This document shows, piece by piece, positions 8,375-18,800 of a stretch of 53,078 nucleotides of DNA. Each line of letters opens with the position of its first letter. Position 1 is the first letter of the stretch. Source of the stretch: Thermoguttaceae bacterium. GTDB lineage: Bacteria; Planctomycetota; Planctomycetia; Pirellulales; Thermoguttaceae. The notes below the pieces were generated by a model. That model did no database searches, was not told where the DNA came from, and saw nothing but the letters and a program-made list of their open reading frames with translations. A program made the translations under genes and the position numbers. The DNA is taken from NCBI GenBank assembly GCA_029975295.1, contig JARKPK010000116.1:1-53078 (forward strand), read 5' to 3'.

Positions 8375-8929
8375 ATGGACGACATTCCGCAATTCGTCAG
8401 TTTGATCGGCTATCGGGCCACGGGCAAAACGAGCGTCGCGCGGTTGCTTTCCGCGGCGACGGGTTGGCCTTGGACCGACGTTGACGAGCAGATCGAGGCC
8501 CGGGCGGGAAAGTCGATCGCCCGAATCTTCGCCGAAGTCGGCGAACCGGCTTTTCGCGATCAAGAGTCGGCGGTCGTGGCCGACTGGTGCGGACGCCGGC
8601 CGTTGGTGCTTTCCACCGGCGGCGGCACGCCGTTGCGCCCGGAGAACCGCCGGGCGCTGCGGTCGGCCGGAAAGGTCGTGTGGCTCACCGCCCGGCCCGA
8701 AACGATTTGGGCGCGGATGTCGGCCGACGCCACAACCGCCGCCCGACGCCCCAGCCTGACCGACAAGAACCCCTGGGACGAAATCGTCGCCCTGCTGGCC
8801 GTGCGCGAACCGATCTACCGCGAAACGGCCGACTTGGTGATCGACACCGAAACAGCCACCGTCGAACAGATCGCCGCCGAGATTGTTCGCCGGCTGTCTC
8901 TGCCGGTCGAGAAGGGAAGTGGGCCGTGA
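8375..8929 (+). CDS. aroK: Shikimate kinase
   Basis: Phosphorylates shikimate with ATP, the step after the AroE activity encoded just upstream. The 184-residue protein has the P-loop GYRATGKT (12-19), the substrate residues D35/D37 in WTDVDE, R61 (AFRDQES) and the GGG of STGGGTPL (80-87). A lid region with several arginines follows (RRPSLTDKNPW) and then VREPIYRE. Size is normal. The ATG at 8375 is the only start that keeps the domain intact; the ribosome site is weak. Its stop codon overlaps the GTG of the prepilin peptidase gene (GTGA), so the two are probably translationally coupled. Confidence 0.95.
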   Translation: MDDIPQFVSLIGYRATGKTSVARLLSAATGWPWTDVDEQIEARAGKSIARIFAEVGEPAFRDQESAVVADWCGRRPLVLSTGGGTPLRPENRRALRSAGKVVWLTARPETIWARMSADATTAARRPSLTDKNPWDEIVALLAVREPIYRETADLVIDTETATVEQIAAEIVRRLSLPVEKGSGP

Positions 8930-10164
8930 TCGCCGTTTCGACGCCGCCGGCGCCGTCGATCGTCGTAACGCTGGCGTTCCTCATTGGCGCAGTGCTGGGC
9001 GCCGCCGCCAACGCCGTCGCGGCCGCAATGTGCCTTCCGCCGAAACCCTCGCCGTGGCGCGGGGGCGGTTCGGGCGGATTCGCCTCGCGGTTGCCGCTGA
9101 TCGGCTGGTGGTTCTTCCGCGAGGGTTCAACCGCGTTCCGGCTCCGCTCGGCCGCAATCGAACTGCTCTCGGCAGCCGGCTTGGCCGTTTGGTGCTGGCA
9201 CGTAACGGTTCGCGGAGCGCTGCTGCCGGCCGATTTCGGCGCCCGATGGTTGACCGATCCGGCCAACGTCTATCCGCCGCTGCTGGCCCAGGGATTGTTG
9301 TTCGGCCTGATGTTGGCGGCGTCGCTGATCGATTTTGAAGAGAAGATCATTCCCGATGCCATCACCGTGCCCGGCGCGTGGGCGGGCTTGTTGTTGGCCG
9401 CGCTGTTGCCGGGATCGTTGCCGCCGATCGTCGTTTTTCTCGAAGGCGCCCCAGCGCCCACGTTCGACTTCGTTCGCCTTTCCGCTCCGCACCCGTGGCC
9501 GGCCGCGCTCGACGGCGGGCAGTGGCCTGCGCTGGCGCTGGCCGCGTTCTGTTGGTCGGCGTGGTGTTTCGCGCTGCTGCCGCGCACATGGTACACCCGT
9601 CACGGTTGGCGGCGGGCGGCCGCGCTGTGTTGGGCGCGAGTGCGCCGCGAACCGGCCGCGAAGTTCATTGCCGCGATGGCCGCGGTGGGAATGGCGCTGA
9701 TCGTCGCCGTGTGGCTCCACGGCGGACGGCCATGGGCCGGCCTGCTGACCTCGCTGACGGGCATGGCGGCCGGCGGCTCGATGATTTGGGTGGTGCGAGT
9801 CGTTGGGCGAACCATGCTCGGCCGCGAGGCGATGGGCTTCGGCGATGTTACCCTGATGGCGATGATCGGCTCGTTTCTCGGCTGGCAAGCCTGCCTGCTG
9901 GTGTTCTTCTTGGCGCCGCTGGCCGGTTTGGTCATCGGCGGGCTGCAATGGCTCGTGCGCCGCGATCACGAGGTTCCGTACGGGCCGTTCCTCTGCCTAG
10001 CGGCCGCCGGTGTCGTGGTCCGCTGGCCCGCGCTCTGGCCGTGGCTGGCCGACCTTCTCGCCCTCGGTTGGTTTGTCGCCCTGGTGCTGGCCGCTTGCGT
10101 CGTGCTGTTGATCGCCTTGTTGGGGGTGCTGCGGGTGGTGCGCGGACTGCTGGGGGGCAACTGA
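8926..10164 (+). CDS. Prepilin peptidase (A24 family), atypical
   Basis: A 412-residue polytopic membrane protein of the type IV leader peptidase family, which removes the leader of prepilin-like proteins at the inner membrane. Both catalytic aspartates are recognisable: D136 in [12 protein letters not shown] and D307 in MGFGDVTL. Two things are odd. The N-terminal methylase-like domain is degenerate, without the paired CxxC motifs. And the two aspartates are about 170 residues apart, with extra hydrophobic and arginine-rich sequence between them, far more than in the enterobacterial enzymes. The GTG start overlaps the aroK stop, with AAGGGAAG upstream. No pilin or secretion gene lies in the window. 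Confidence 0.85.
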   Translation: MIAVSTPPAPSIVVTLAFLIGAVLGAAANAVAAAMCLPPKPSPWRGGGSGGFASRLPLIGWWFFREGSTAFRLRSAAIELLSAAGLAVWCWHVTVRGALLPADFGARWLTDPANVYPPLLAQGLLFGLMLAASLIDFEEKIIPDAITVPGAWAGLLLAALLPGSLPPIVVFLEGAPAPTFDFVRLSAPHPWPAALDGGQWPALALAAFCWSAWCFALLPRTWYTRHGWRRAAALCWARVRREPAAKFIAAMAAVGMALIVAVWLHGGRPWAGLLTSLTGMAAGGSMIWVVRVVGRTMLGREAMGFGDVTLMAMIGSFLGWQACLLVFFLAPLAGLVIGGLQWLVRRDHEVPYGPFLCLAAAGVVVRWPALWPWLADLLALGWFVALVLAACVVLLIALLGVLRVVRGLLGGN

Positions 10165-10294
10165 CCGGCGGGCCCGGCGGGCAAAGCCTTATACCCGGCG
10201 GGCGGCTGGCTGCTCGAACGGGGGCGGCCGATGCGAATCGAAGCGTCGGGCATGCGGCGTCTCAACGTCCGCGTCCCAGCCGATCAACGGTGCA

Positions 10295-10327
10295 ATCGGT
10301 CGGCGATCGGTCGGCGATCGGTCCGCC
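10295..10327. repeat. Short tandem repeat, 11-bp unit
   Basis: ATCGGTCGGCG occurs twice in tandem (10295-10305, 10306-10316), followed by a third diverged copy ATCGGTCCGCC. It lies just upstream of the putative glnS promoter. Confidence 0.7.
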
Positions 10328-10330
10328 ACG

Positions 10331-10359
10331 TTTTCACGGGCGGGGCGATTCATTAGAAT
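10331..10359 (+). promoter_or_regulatory. Likely sigma-70 promoter of glnS
   Basis: TTTTCA (10331-10336), a 17-base spacer and TAGAAT (10354-10359). The -10 matches five of six consensus bases. It is the best such pair upstream of glnS. Confidence 0.45.
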
Positions 10360-10604
10360 ACGGATCTTTGTCGGGGGGTGTTTGTCGCCCGGTGCGGGCT
10401 TCCCCGAGCCCTGCTGCCGGAGCCGGGCTTGGCCGATGCGAGCGTCGCCGACCGTCGCGCAACCCGAGCGATGGTCGGGCCCCGGGCGGGCTCAACGGCC
10501 GCGTCGGGAAGGCGCGGCGGCGTTGGAGAACGTCGCTGCGGGGTCGGCACGGCGGCGTCGGCACGGCGGGGCATCGGCCGCGTTTTTTCAGGAATCGGAT
10601 CGTT

Positions 10605-12392
10605 ATGGCGGAAAACAATCGTTCGGCTTCGACTGAGGATTCGGGCAACAAGGAAGGCTCCGACTTCATCCGCGAGATCATCCGCGAGCACAACCGCTCG
10701 GGCCGATTCGGCGGGCGGGTCCACACGCGGTTCCCCCCGGAGCCCAACGGCTATTTGCACATCGGCCACGCCAAGTCGATCTGCCTGAACTACGGCATTG
10801 CCGCCGACTTCGGCGGGAAGTTCAACCTGCGGATGGACGACACCAACCCGGAAAAGGAGGAACAGGAATACGTCGATGCGATCATCGACGATGTCCGTTG
10901 GCTCGGCGCCCAGTGGACCGGCATGCGCGACGACGACCCGCGGGCGGGCGTGATCTGGGCCTCCGACTACTTCCAGCAAATGTACGATTGGGCCGTCGAG
11001 CTGATCCGCAAAGGGTTGGCCTTCGTGTGCGATCTGACGCCCGACCAGGTGCGCGAGCATCGCGGCACGTTGACCGAGCCGGGCCGCGACAGCCCCTACC
11101 GCAACCGCTCGATCGAAGAGAACCTCGACCTGTTCGACCGGATGCGCCGTGGCGAGTTCCCCGACGGTTCTCGCACGCTGCGGGCGAAGATCGACATGAA
11201 CTCGCCCAACTTGAACCTCCGCGATCCGGTGATGTACCGCATCGTTCACGCCACGCACCACAACACCGGCGACAATTGGTGCATCTACCCGATGTACGAT
11301 TGGGCGCACGGGTTGGAGGATTCGATCGAGGGAATCACCCATTCCATCTGCACGTTGGAGTTCGAAAACCACCGCCCGCTCTACGATTGGTTCATCAACG
11401 CGATCAATCTGGGGCGCACCGACGACGGCAGCGGGCCGTGGGGAAAAAAGATCCACCATCCGCAGCAGATCGAGTTCGCCCGGCTCAACCTCACCTACAC
11501 GGTGATGAGCAAGCGGAAGCTGTTGGAGTTGGTCAAGGGCGGTCATGTCCGCGGCTGGGACGATCCGCGAATGCCCACGATCTCGGGCTTGCGGCGGCGC
11601 GGAGTGCCGCCCGAGGCGATTCGCAACTTCTGCTCCACGATCGGCGTGGCGAAGGTCGAGGGAGTGGTGGAAATCCAACTGCTCGAACACCACATCCGCG
11701 AGCATCTCAATCGCGCAGCCCCGCGGGTGATGGCCGTGATGAAGCCGCTGAAGGTCGTGATCGACAACTACCCGGAAGGCCGAGTGGAATTCCTCGAAGC
11801 GGTCAACAATCCGGAAGACCCCGCGGCCGGCACGCGGCAAGTTCCTTTTTCGCGCGAAATCTACATCGAGGAAGACGACTTCCGCGAAGACCCGCCGAAG
11901 AAATATTACCGCCTCTCGCCCGGGGCCGAAGTGCGGCTCCGCTGGGGCTACCTGATCCGGTGCGTGGGCGTCGATAAAGATCCGGCCACGGGCCAGGTGG
12001 TGCGACTGCACTGCACGTACGATCCGGCCACGCGCGGCGGCAACGCGCCCGACGGCCGAAAGGTGAAGGGCACGATCCACTGGGTTTCGGCCGCCCATGC
12101 CGTGCCGGCCGAGGCGCGGCTCTACGATCACCTTTTCACCAAGCCCGACCCCGACGACGTGCCCCCCGGCGGCGACTTCAAAGACTGTCTCAACCCCAAC
12201 TCGCTGCAAGTGGCCGCCTGTTTGGTCGAACCGAGCTTGGTCAACGCGGCGGCCGGCTCGCGCGTGCAATTCGAGCGGGTGGGCTACTTCTGCGTCGATC
12301 GCGATTCGACGCCCCAACGCCCGGTGTTCAACCGTACCGTCACCCTGAAAGATAGCTGGGCAAAGGTCGAAAAGGCCTTGGCCGGCGGTTAG
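10605..12392 (+). CDS. glnS: Glutaminyl-tRNA synthetase
   Basis: Class I aminoacyl-tRNA synthetase charging tRNA-Gln with glutamine. The 595-residue protein, slightly longer than the 554 of E. coli, has the HIGH motif in [14 protein letters not shown] (H52-H55), typical GlnRS blocks ([37 protein letters not shown]), the KMSKS equivalent [10 protein letters not shown] (about 300) and the C-terminal anticodon-binding beta-barrels. GlnRS rather than bacterial GluRS is indicated by the C-terminal barrels and GlnRS-specific blocks, so Gln-tRNA here need not depend on GatCAB. The ATG at 10605 gives the short N-terminal extension [15 protein letters not shown], with CAGGAA about 10 bases upstream. 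Confidence 0.96.
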   Translation: MAENNRSASTEDSGNKEGSDFIREIIREHNRSGRFGGRVHTRFPPEPNGYLHIGHAKSICLNYGIAADFGGKFNLRMDDTNPEKEEQEYVDAIIDDVRWLGAQWTGMRDDDPRAGVIWASDYFQQMYDWAVELIRKGLAFVCDLTPDQVREHRGTLTEPGRDSPYRNRSIEENLDLFDRMRRGEFPDGSRTLRAKIDMNSPNLNLRDPVMYRIVHATHHNTGDNWCIYPMYDWAHGLEDSIEGITHSICTLEFENHRPLYDWFINAINLGRTDDGSGPWGKKIHHPQQIEFARLNLTYTVMSKRKLLELVKGGHVRGWDDPRMPTISGLRRRGVPPEAIRNFCSTIGVAKVEGVVEIQLLEHHIREHLNRAAPRVMAVMKPLKVVIDNYPEGRVEFLEAVNNPEDPAAGTRQVPFSREIYIEEDDFREDPPKKYYRLSPGAEVRLRWGYLIRCVGVDKDPATGQVVRLHCTYDPATRGGNAPDGRKVKGTIHWVSAAHAVPAEARLYDHLFTKPDPDDVPPGGDFKDCLNPNSLQVAACLVEPSLVNAAAGSRVQFERVGYFCVDRDSTPQRPVFNRTVTLKDSWAKVEKALAGG

Positions 12393-12523
12393 AACGCAGC
12401 GGCGGTTTGGATCAAGAAAGGTATTGACGGCTGATCGGAACGCCGCGACCTGGATCAAAAGGCATCGGCGGCTGATTGGACCACTGCGGGTTCGATCAAT
12501 AAGCGCTGCCCGCTGGTTTAGGA
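12393..12523. repeat. Three imperfect tandem units of 41-47 bp
   Basis: Each unit runs roughly GCG...TGGATCAA..AAGG.AT.G.CGGCTGATYGGA. The third copy is the most diverged. The array begins at the glnS stop codon. Confidence 0.5.
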
Positions 12524-12956
12524 AGCGGCGGCGGAGATTGCGCTGTTTCGCTGCGAGGCGGTCGCGGTTGCAGTATCGCAACATCTTGTTTGGCATAAGT
12601 TTCTGCGCCCTGATCGGCGACGATCGGCTGCCGGCGAACAGCCCGGGGCTGCGCGCTTCCTGTCGATGGGGCCGCACCGCCGTTGCAATTGCCGTTCGGA
12701 AAACCACGGACTGGGGAACTTCTTGGCCTTGGCGCCCGTCTGAAAGACTGCTTGCGGCGGAGGCGGTTTGTTGCGGCCAACGGCATCGGGGGCGAAGTGC
12801 AATGGCTGAGGAGCCGTGCGTTGCTCTGCCTGCGTCTGCAACGTCGGGCGGCCGATGGGAAGGCCCGCCCGGCCAAGGCCGTGCCTGACGCAACAGGGCC
12901 AAGTGTGGCCGACGGGAGCCGGATCAACATCTTTTCTTTGTTCGGAGGGGTTCGTT
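12393..12956. other. 564-bp intergenic region with imperfect tandem repeats
   Basis: No convincing gene: a 154-residue plus-strand frame from 12424 is arginine/tryptophan-rich and resembles nothing I know. Directly after glnS lie three imperfect copies of a 41-47-bp unit (12393-12439, 12440-12480, 12481-12523) sharing GGATCAA and CGGCTGAT cores. Confidence 0.5.
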
Positions 12957-15083
12957 ATGACGTATCGAATGGCTGCGATGGGCGCCTGCGCGCTGTTGCT
13001 GGCTGCCGGGGCCGTTTCGGCCGCCGAAGAAGCGCCGGCGATCCCGCTGAAGCGGGTGGTGCTGTTCAATTCCGGGGTGGGCTTCTTCGAACACTCCGGC
13101 ACGGTCGAGGGCAACGCGAAGATCGACATGCGGTTCAATGTCCGCGACATCAACGATCTGCTCAAGAGCATGGTCGTGCAGGATTTCGACAAAGGGCAGA
13201 TTTCCACCGTAACCTACGGTTCGAAGGATCCGATCAGCAAAACGCTGAAGACCTTCGCGGTCGATCTCACGTCGAATCCGACGATGGGCCAGTTGCTCGC
13301 GCAGCTTCGCGGCGAGCAAGTCGAAGTGGAGGCGCCGGGCAAGACGTTGGGCGTGATTCTCGGGGTGGAAGTGCGGAAGAAGAAGGTGGGCGAGAACGAG
13401 TTCCAAGAGATGGAGTTCCTCAACCTCGTCACCGAGGCCGGCCTGCGGAGCATCGCCCTGGAACAGATCACCTCGATCCGCCTGACGAATAAGACGATCG
13501 ACGAAGAACTGCGCAAGGCGCTGACACTGCTCGCCTCGTCGCTTTCGACCGACAAGAAGACCGTGTCGCTGGGATTCACCGGCGAGGGCAAGCGTCGCGT
13601 GCGGGTCGGCTACATTCAAGAGACGCCCGTCTGGAAAACCACCTATCGGATGATCCTCGGCGAAGAGAAACCCGTGCTGCAAGGCTGGGCGATTGTGGAA
13701 AATACCTCCGAGCAGGACTGGGCGAACGTCGATTTGCGTCTGCTGAGCGGCCGGCCGATTTCGTTCACCATGGACTTGTACGAACCGCTGTACGTGCCGC
13801 GGCCCGAGGTCGAATTGGAGCTGTACGCTTCGCTGCGGCCTCAGACCTACGGCCAAGACCTCGCCCGGCGCGAAAAGGAGTTCGCCGCGCTGCGCCAGGC
13901 CGATCCGGGGGCCGTTGCCGGGTTCGGCGAGCGGCGGGCGGCGGCCCGCGACGAGCAGCTAGCGATGAACCGCGCCCTTCAGGCGAAAGCCGCGCCGGGC
14001 GCGCCGCCGATGGCTGCGGCAGCCGTGATGGACGCGGCCGAGAAACTTGCAGAAGGAAAAGGCGATTCGGGCGGAGGCGGCTGGGCCGGTCCGGGCCGCG
14101 TTCGCTCGGCGGCCGCCACCGGCGACGTGGGCGAGAGCTTCGAGTACCGCATCAGCACGCCGGTCAGCCTGCCCCGTCAGCAATCGGCCATGCTGCCGAT
14201 CGTCGATGAGGAAATCCAGGCCGAGAAGGTGTCGATCTACAATCCCCGTGTCCATGCCAAGCACCCGCTGGCCGGACTGCGGTTCACCAACTCGACCAAG
14301 CTGCATCTGATGCAGGGGCCGATCACCGTCTTCGACGAAGGCGCCTACGCCGGCGACGCGAAGATCGAAGACATCCCGCCGGGCAGCCAACGGCTGCTCA
14401 GCTACGCGATGGACCTCGACACCGAGGTGGCCCCGCAAAGCAAGAGCCATCCCGACGAGTTGCTCAGCGTGAAGATCATCAAGGGCACGATGCACGCCTC
14501 GCGCAAGTACGTCCGCTCCACCGAGTACACGGTGAAGAACTCGGGCCGGAAGGCGAAGAAGGTGCTCATCGAGTCGCCGTTGGATCCCAACTGGAAGCTC
14601 ACCAAGCCGGCCGAGCCGGCCGAGAAAACGCGCGACCAGTACCGCTTCCTCGTCGAGGCCAAGCCGGGCGAGCCGACCAAGCTGGTCGTCGAAGAAGAAC
14701 GGACCGATACGCAGTATCTGGCCCTGACGAACATCGACGACGGCACGATCCGGTTCTACTTGGGCGCGCCGGTGGTGAGCGAAAAGGTGAAAATGGCGCT
14801 GGCCGAGGTCGTCAAGCGAAAACAGGAGATCGCGCAAACGATGATCGCCCGGCAACAGGCCGAGCAGCGGATCGCCGCCATCGAGCAAGACCAAGCGCGG
14901 ATCAGCCGCAATATGGGCCAGCTCGATCGGCAGAGCGATGTGTATAAAAGCTACGTGAAGAAATTCAGCGACCAAGAGGCCGAGATCGAAAAGCTCCGCG
15001 GGCAGATCACCGAGCTGCAAGCCAAAGAGCAGTCGCTCCGCAAGGCGTTGGACGAATACCTCATCGGGCTCGACCTGTCGTAA
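12957..15083 (+). CDS. Exported DUF4139-like protein with C-terminal coiled coil
   Basis: A 708-residue protein with a signal peptide (MTYRMAAMGACALLLAAGAVSAA). The start of the mature part (KRVVLFNSGVGFFEHSG, then VRDINDLLKSMVVQDF) and the middle (TYRMILGEEKPVLQGWAIVENTSEQDW) match the DUF4139 / mucoidy-inhibitor-like family, a beta-rich domain of unknown function. The N-terminal coiled coil that usually precedes it is missing. Instead a predicted coiled coil rich in E, K, Q and R lies at the C-terminus (about 610-705). A low-complexity Ala/Gly segment sits near 340-380. GGAGGGG precedes the ATG. Probably periplasmic; no partner gene is adjacent. Function unknown. Confidence 0.75.
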   Translation: MTYRMAAMGACALLLAAGAVSAAEEAPAIPLKRVVLFNSGVGFFEHSGTVEGNAKIDMRFNVRDINDLLKSMVVQDFDKGQISTVTYGSKDPISKTLKTFAVDLTSNPTMGQLLAQLRGEQVEVEAPGKTLGVILGVEVRKKKVGENEFQEMEFLNLVTEAGLRSIALEQITSIRLTNKTIDEELRKALTLLASSLSTDKKTVSLGFTGEGKRRVRVGYIQETPVWKTTYRMILGEEKPVLQGWAIVENTSEQDWANVDLRLLSGRPISFTMDLYEPLYVPRPEVELELYASLRPQTYGQDLARREKEFAALRQADPGAVAGFGERRAAARDEQLAMNRALQAKAAPGAPPMAAAAVMDAAEKLAEGKGDSGGGGWAGPGRVRSAAATGDVGESFEYRISTPVSLPRQQSAMLPIVDEEIQAEKVSIYNPRVHAKHPLAGLRFTNSTKLHLMQGPITVFDEGAYAGDAKIEDIPPGSQRLLSYAMDLDTEVAPQSKSHPDELLSVKIIKGTMHASRKYVRSTEYTVKNSGRKAKKVLIESPLDPNWKLTKPAEPAEKTRDQYRFLVEAKPGEPTKLVVEEERTDTQYLALTNIDDGTIRFYLGAPVVSEKVKMALAEVVKRKQEIAQTMIARQQAEQRIAAIEQDQARISRNMGQLDRQSDVYKSYVKKFSDQEAEIEKLRGQITELQAKEQSLRKALDEYLIGLDLS

Positions 15084-15490
15084 GGCGGGCGAAATGATTT
15101 CCCCAAGACCGTGGAAGAACCGCCGGCCGTGACGGAAAGGAGATCCATCCGCCCATCAACCGCCCATCGACGCGGCGGCGCAGGCGAATGATCGCAGATC
15201 AACGCGGAAGGCCGTTTCCAATCGCGGTGGATTTCGAAACGCCAGCGGGGAACAAAGACAGCCGACGGTGCGGCCCAGCGGGTCGCCCGGCGGCTGTCGT
15301 GCTTTCTTCTTGCCGCCAAGTACGTTCGGACGCGGCACAATCACCCCACGCTCACAATCGCCCAGGCTGCCGCGCCATCGGGCACGAGCGATTCAGAGGC
15401 CACCGGTCCGCTTGCGCCGGCTCGGGCGGCCGGCGGTTCGACTTTCGTCGCAACTGAGCGGAACGTCCGCGCAAAACAGCCCGCGAGGGA
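15084..15490. other. 407-bp intergenic region between convergent genes
   Basis: No gene recognised on either strand. A strong ribosome-site-like AAAGGAGAT near 15137-15145 is not followed by a start codon at usable distance, so I attach no meaning to it. Confidence 0.5.
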
Positions 15491-15709
15491 TCACGGCAAC
15501 AGCGAGACAACCCGTTTGCGGCCATCGTCTTCGATGGTGATTTTGTTCTCGCGGGCCAGCCAGCCGACCGCCTGCATCACCGTGTCGCGCGGCTCGTCTA
15601 CGGCCTTGACCAGTTGCGCCATGCTCAACGGGCCCTTGGCCGAAAGCACCCTCCATACCGCGCCGGCTGTCTCGCCGATATTGGCTACGATCGAGTTTCC
15701 GTCCGACAT
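15491..15709 (-). CDS. Small winged helix-turn-helix protein (DUF2582-like)
   Basis: A 72-residue protein that is a single winged-helix domain: helix (IVANIGETAGAVWRVL), helix-turn-helix (PLSMAQLVKAVDEPRDTVMQAVGWLARE) and a wing (KITIEDDGRKRVVSL). It fits the small DUF2582-type winged-helix family found in planctomycetes and Bacteroidetes. It could bind DNA or another macromolecule; no target is known. The ATG at 15709 is chosen over the open upstream frame because GGGAGG lies 9 bases before it and the domain begins there. It is 144 bp downstream of the unknown 1024-residue gene's stop, but on the same strand and transcribed away from it. Confidence 0.8.
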   Translation of the reverse strand: MSDGNSIVANIGETAGAVWRVLSAKGPLSMAQLVKAVDEPRDTVMQAVGWLARENKITIEDDGRKRVVSLLP

Positions 15710-15853
15710 GGGAACCGACCTCCCGCTTGGGGATTGGCGAAGACTCCGCAATCTACATAGTCTGCGGACTTGAACACAAGTATATCGGATCGGATTCCCG
15801 CTGCAAGGGTTTTCGCCCAAAGCCCGTCTCGCCAGGGCATTCGCACTATCCGG

Positions 15854-18800
15854 TCATCGACGCAGCAGGTAGTTGCGCAAGCCGTTGGCGGTGCGTTTCG
15901 GGCCCAGCGCTACGCCCAGCCAACCGTCGTCGATCGAGCATTGAGTGATTTCCAGGTCGCTCAGGGCCTCGGGCTGAAGCAGGGTGTCGGGCGTCAGCGT
16001 CCAACTGGAATTGCGCGAGAAGGTTTTCGAAAAAACGCTGCGCAGGGCGATCTGGCCGCCGGTGTTCAACCGCGTGCCCGCCAGATGAATGATGCCGTCG
16101 CGGACCAACTCGGCCGTGCGTCCGTTGAGCTGCGGTTTGTAGTAGGCGCGCACTTGGAAGTCGCGCCATACGCGCGGCGATTTGCTCAGTTTGGCGATGC
16201 TCAGGTGGATGCCCAACTGCCCTTCGCTCAGGCTGACGTAGAGGGCGTTTTGCTGGGCGAAGCTGATCTGCACGTCGTCGTTGTCGTGGTCTTCGTCGAT
16301 CACGTCGAGCCGGTTGAGTTTGGCCGAAAGGTGTTGTCGCAACTCGGGCAGCGTAAACGTTCGCCCGTCAAGCTCCAACCGCGAGAGGGCGTTGTTCAGG
16401 GCCGATTCGTGAACTTGGAGGCTAGCCAGGCTGTCGGCCGGGGCTTGCGGTCGAGCGGTGTGGCTGCCCAGTTGATCGTCGCCGGCCAAGCGCAATCGCA
16501 TGGCCACGCGCTCGCTGGTCGTTTCGGCCGAAATCAGTGTCGGACGCAGTTGAATCGCCTCCATCGGGCGGACGAGCTTCTCCTGCAACCGCGTCGAGGC
16601 CTGCTCGAATTGGGCGGTGGTTTCGGCGTCGATTTTCTGCCGAGCCTTGCGGGCGATCTTCCACCGCAGTTCGCGCTCGGCGGCCGGTTTGTGCTGTTCG
16701 TGTTGTTGCACGGCCACGCGGCTGGCAATGGCCCCCAAAAGCGGCACGCCGTCGAGATTGGTTTCCAACCCCTGCAACCGCGAGTTGCTGTGGACGTTGA
16801 TCTGCGTCGGCTCGGCGCGAACCCCGTCGAGATCGAGCTCGATGTTCTTCCGCGCCGTGTAGATCGTGTTTCCCCGGTTATAGAACGTGGCCGGTCCGGC
16901 GTTCGAGGCGGTGAACGACGACACCTCGCCGTTGATCTCCAAGGCCATCCGAATCCGCGACGGGTCGGGCACCAGGCGGACCGCCACGTCGCTGGTGATC
17001 ACGCTCTGGCCTACGGTGGGTACGCCCTGCACCGTTTCGTTCACCGCAGCCGTTTCCGGCGGGCGCGATGGCAGCATGCGATTCAGCAGCTTCTCGCTCA
17101 CGGCAAATCGCAAATTGGCGTTGCGATAGTGGACTTCGATTCGGCGGGCAAGCTGGCGCTGCCCCGGCAGCGGCGAATCGGCCAGCGCGCGGCAATCGGC
17201 GGCCAGACGGCGCGCTTCCGACTGGCGCGGCAAAAGCTCGAACTCCTCAATGTTCCGCAACACCTGCGAGACGTCGGCCGGCCGAGCGTCGAGCAAGGCC
17301 AGGGCCGCGGTCAACGAAGCCACCGTGGGCCCGTCGATCAGCGTGCGTTGTTCGGGCGTCAGTTGCGGACCGGCGATGCGCCGCCGATACTCGGCGGCCA
17401 ACGGAGCGGACGGCAGCCCGCGGTGCACTGACGCCCGCAACGACTCGATCAACAAATAGTTTCGCCAGGGGCGACCCTCGGCCGTGTTCGGCAGCAGCGA
17501 TTCGACCTTCTGCAAGGCGGCGTCAATCCTCGCGCGGACTTCGGCGGCAGCCTCGGACGGATCGGCCGGCGGACGGTTGGCCGCCACGGCATGCCGCCAC
17601 ACGTCGGCCCGACGCGTGATCGCATAGCCGGCCTGCCGCAAGCGCCGAGCCAGATTGCGGTCGTCCACTTGGGCGGCCAAGCCCGCTGCGTCGAGGGCCA
17701 ACTGATCGAGCTGATCGCACAGGCTCACCATCGTCTCGGGCTGGGCCGCGGCCGCCGACAGCCCGCGCAGCGCCTGCTGCACCGATTTGGCCCAACTGCG
17801 CGATGCCGCCGTTTGGCCGAGCGCGTCCATCTCGCCGAGCAATGCCTTCGGTTCGGGCCACACGATGCCGCCCAGCGAGTCGCCCATCGGCGGCGGCGAC
17901 GGCTGGCGGGGCGCGATTTCGGCGGGCCGCTCGGTCCCTTGCGGTTCCCGTGCTGGCGGCGGTTGCGGAGCCGGTTCGTCGGGCTCGTCGGCCGGCGGTT
18001 CAAGCAGGCGCTGTTCAACCGGCGTGGGCGGCGAGGGCGAGAACTGGTCGGATCGTTCCACCGGCGGCGCAAATTCGCCGGCCGCCCGTCCACGCGATGG
18101 ATCGTCGGTTCCGCTCCGCGCGCCTTGACGGTCGCGCAAGGGAATATAGGCCAGCTTCGGCAGAAGTTGAGCGGCGCGCTCGTCGGGCGAAAGCGGTGCG
18201 CCGACGCCGGTTGCGGACGATTCGTTCGCGCCGACTGCCGGCTTTCCGACCGACGGCGCCAAGGCCGCCTCGGGCTGTTGCGGCACCTCGGCCGAATCAA
18301 CGTCGTCCGGCAGCGGATCGGCCGGAACGGCGCGATCAACCAGATCGCTGTTGGCCGGCCGTGCCTTACTGTCCGCTGCGTTGACAGACCGACCAGCGCC
18401 TAGCGACCCTGTTGCCGACGGTTCGCTCTGCGAGTGATCGGCCGAGTAAGGCGCTTCGGTAGGGCTGGGCGACCAGGCCAGCGGCAACGGGGCATTTCCA
18501 ACGCGAAGAGGGTTGAGCAAGTCGTCCGCCCGATTGCCCCGATTCCCGGCTTCGGCAGCGCTAGTCGCCGGGGTGGGTGACGACTCGGGGCGGGCGAGCA
18601 CAGTCGGCGCGGCGGACGCGGCCTCATGAGGCCCGGCCGACAGGGCCCCTGCTGTCGGCGGCAGGGCAGCGACACTCAGGTCGGTTGTCGGCTCGGTGGG
18701 AGCCGGGGGAATGGCCAGCGGGATGGTTGCGGCAGGAACGTTCGGGGCATCGGCAAGGCTAAGTGGCGCAGTCGCGTCGGCCGGCACTGCGGCAGACCGA

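Larger units (their letters stand above)
10165..10604. other. 440-bp intergenic region before glnS
   Basis: No gene seen. It contains 2.5 copies of the 11-mer ATCGGTCGGCG (10295-10327) and a likely glnS promoter at 10331-10359, implying a leader of about 240 bases. Nothing in that leader matches a T-box, which is not expected for this lineage anyway. Confidence 0.5.

Noticed and set aside
9378-10604. In-frame N-terminal extension of glnS by about 400 codons
   Set aside because: It overlaps the prepilin peptidase in another frame and is Arg/Gly-rich; the synthetase begins at the ATG at 10605.
12481-12510. GGGTTCGATC resembling a tRNA T-arm
   Set aside because: No matching acceptor, D or anticodon stems could be laid out in the 75 bases around it.
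10353-12902. 849-codon minus-strand open frame opposite glnS
   Set aside because: Antisense shadow of a clear glutaminyl-tRNA synthetase with no domain of its own.
15137-15145. Strong ribosome-site-like AAAGGAGAT
   Set aside because: No start codon follows at the right distance.
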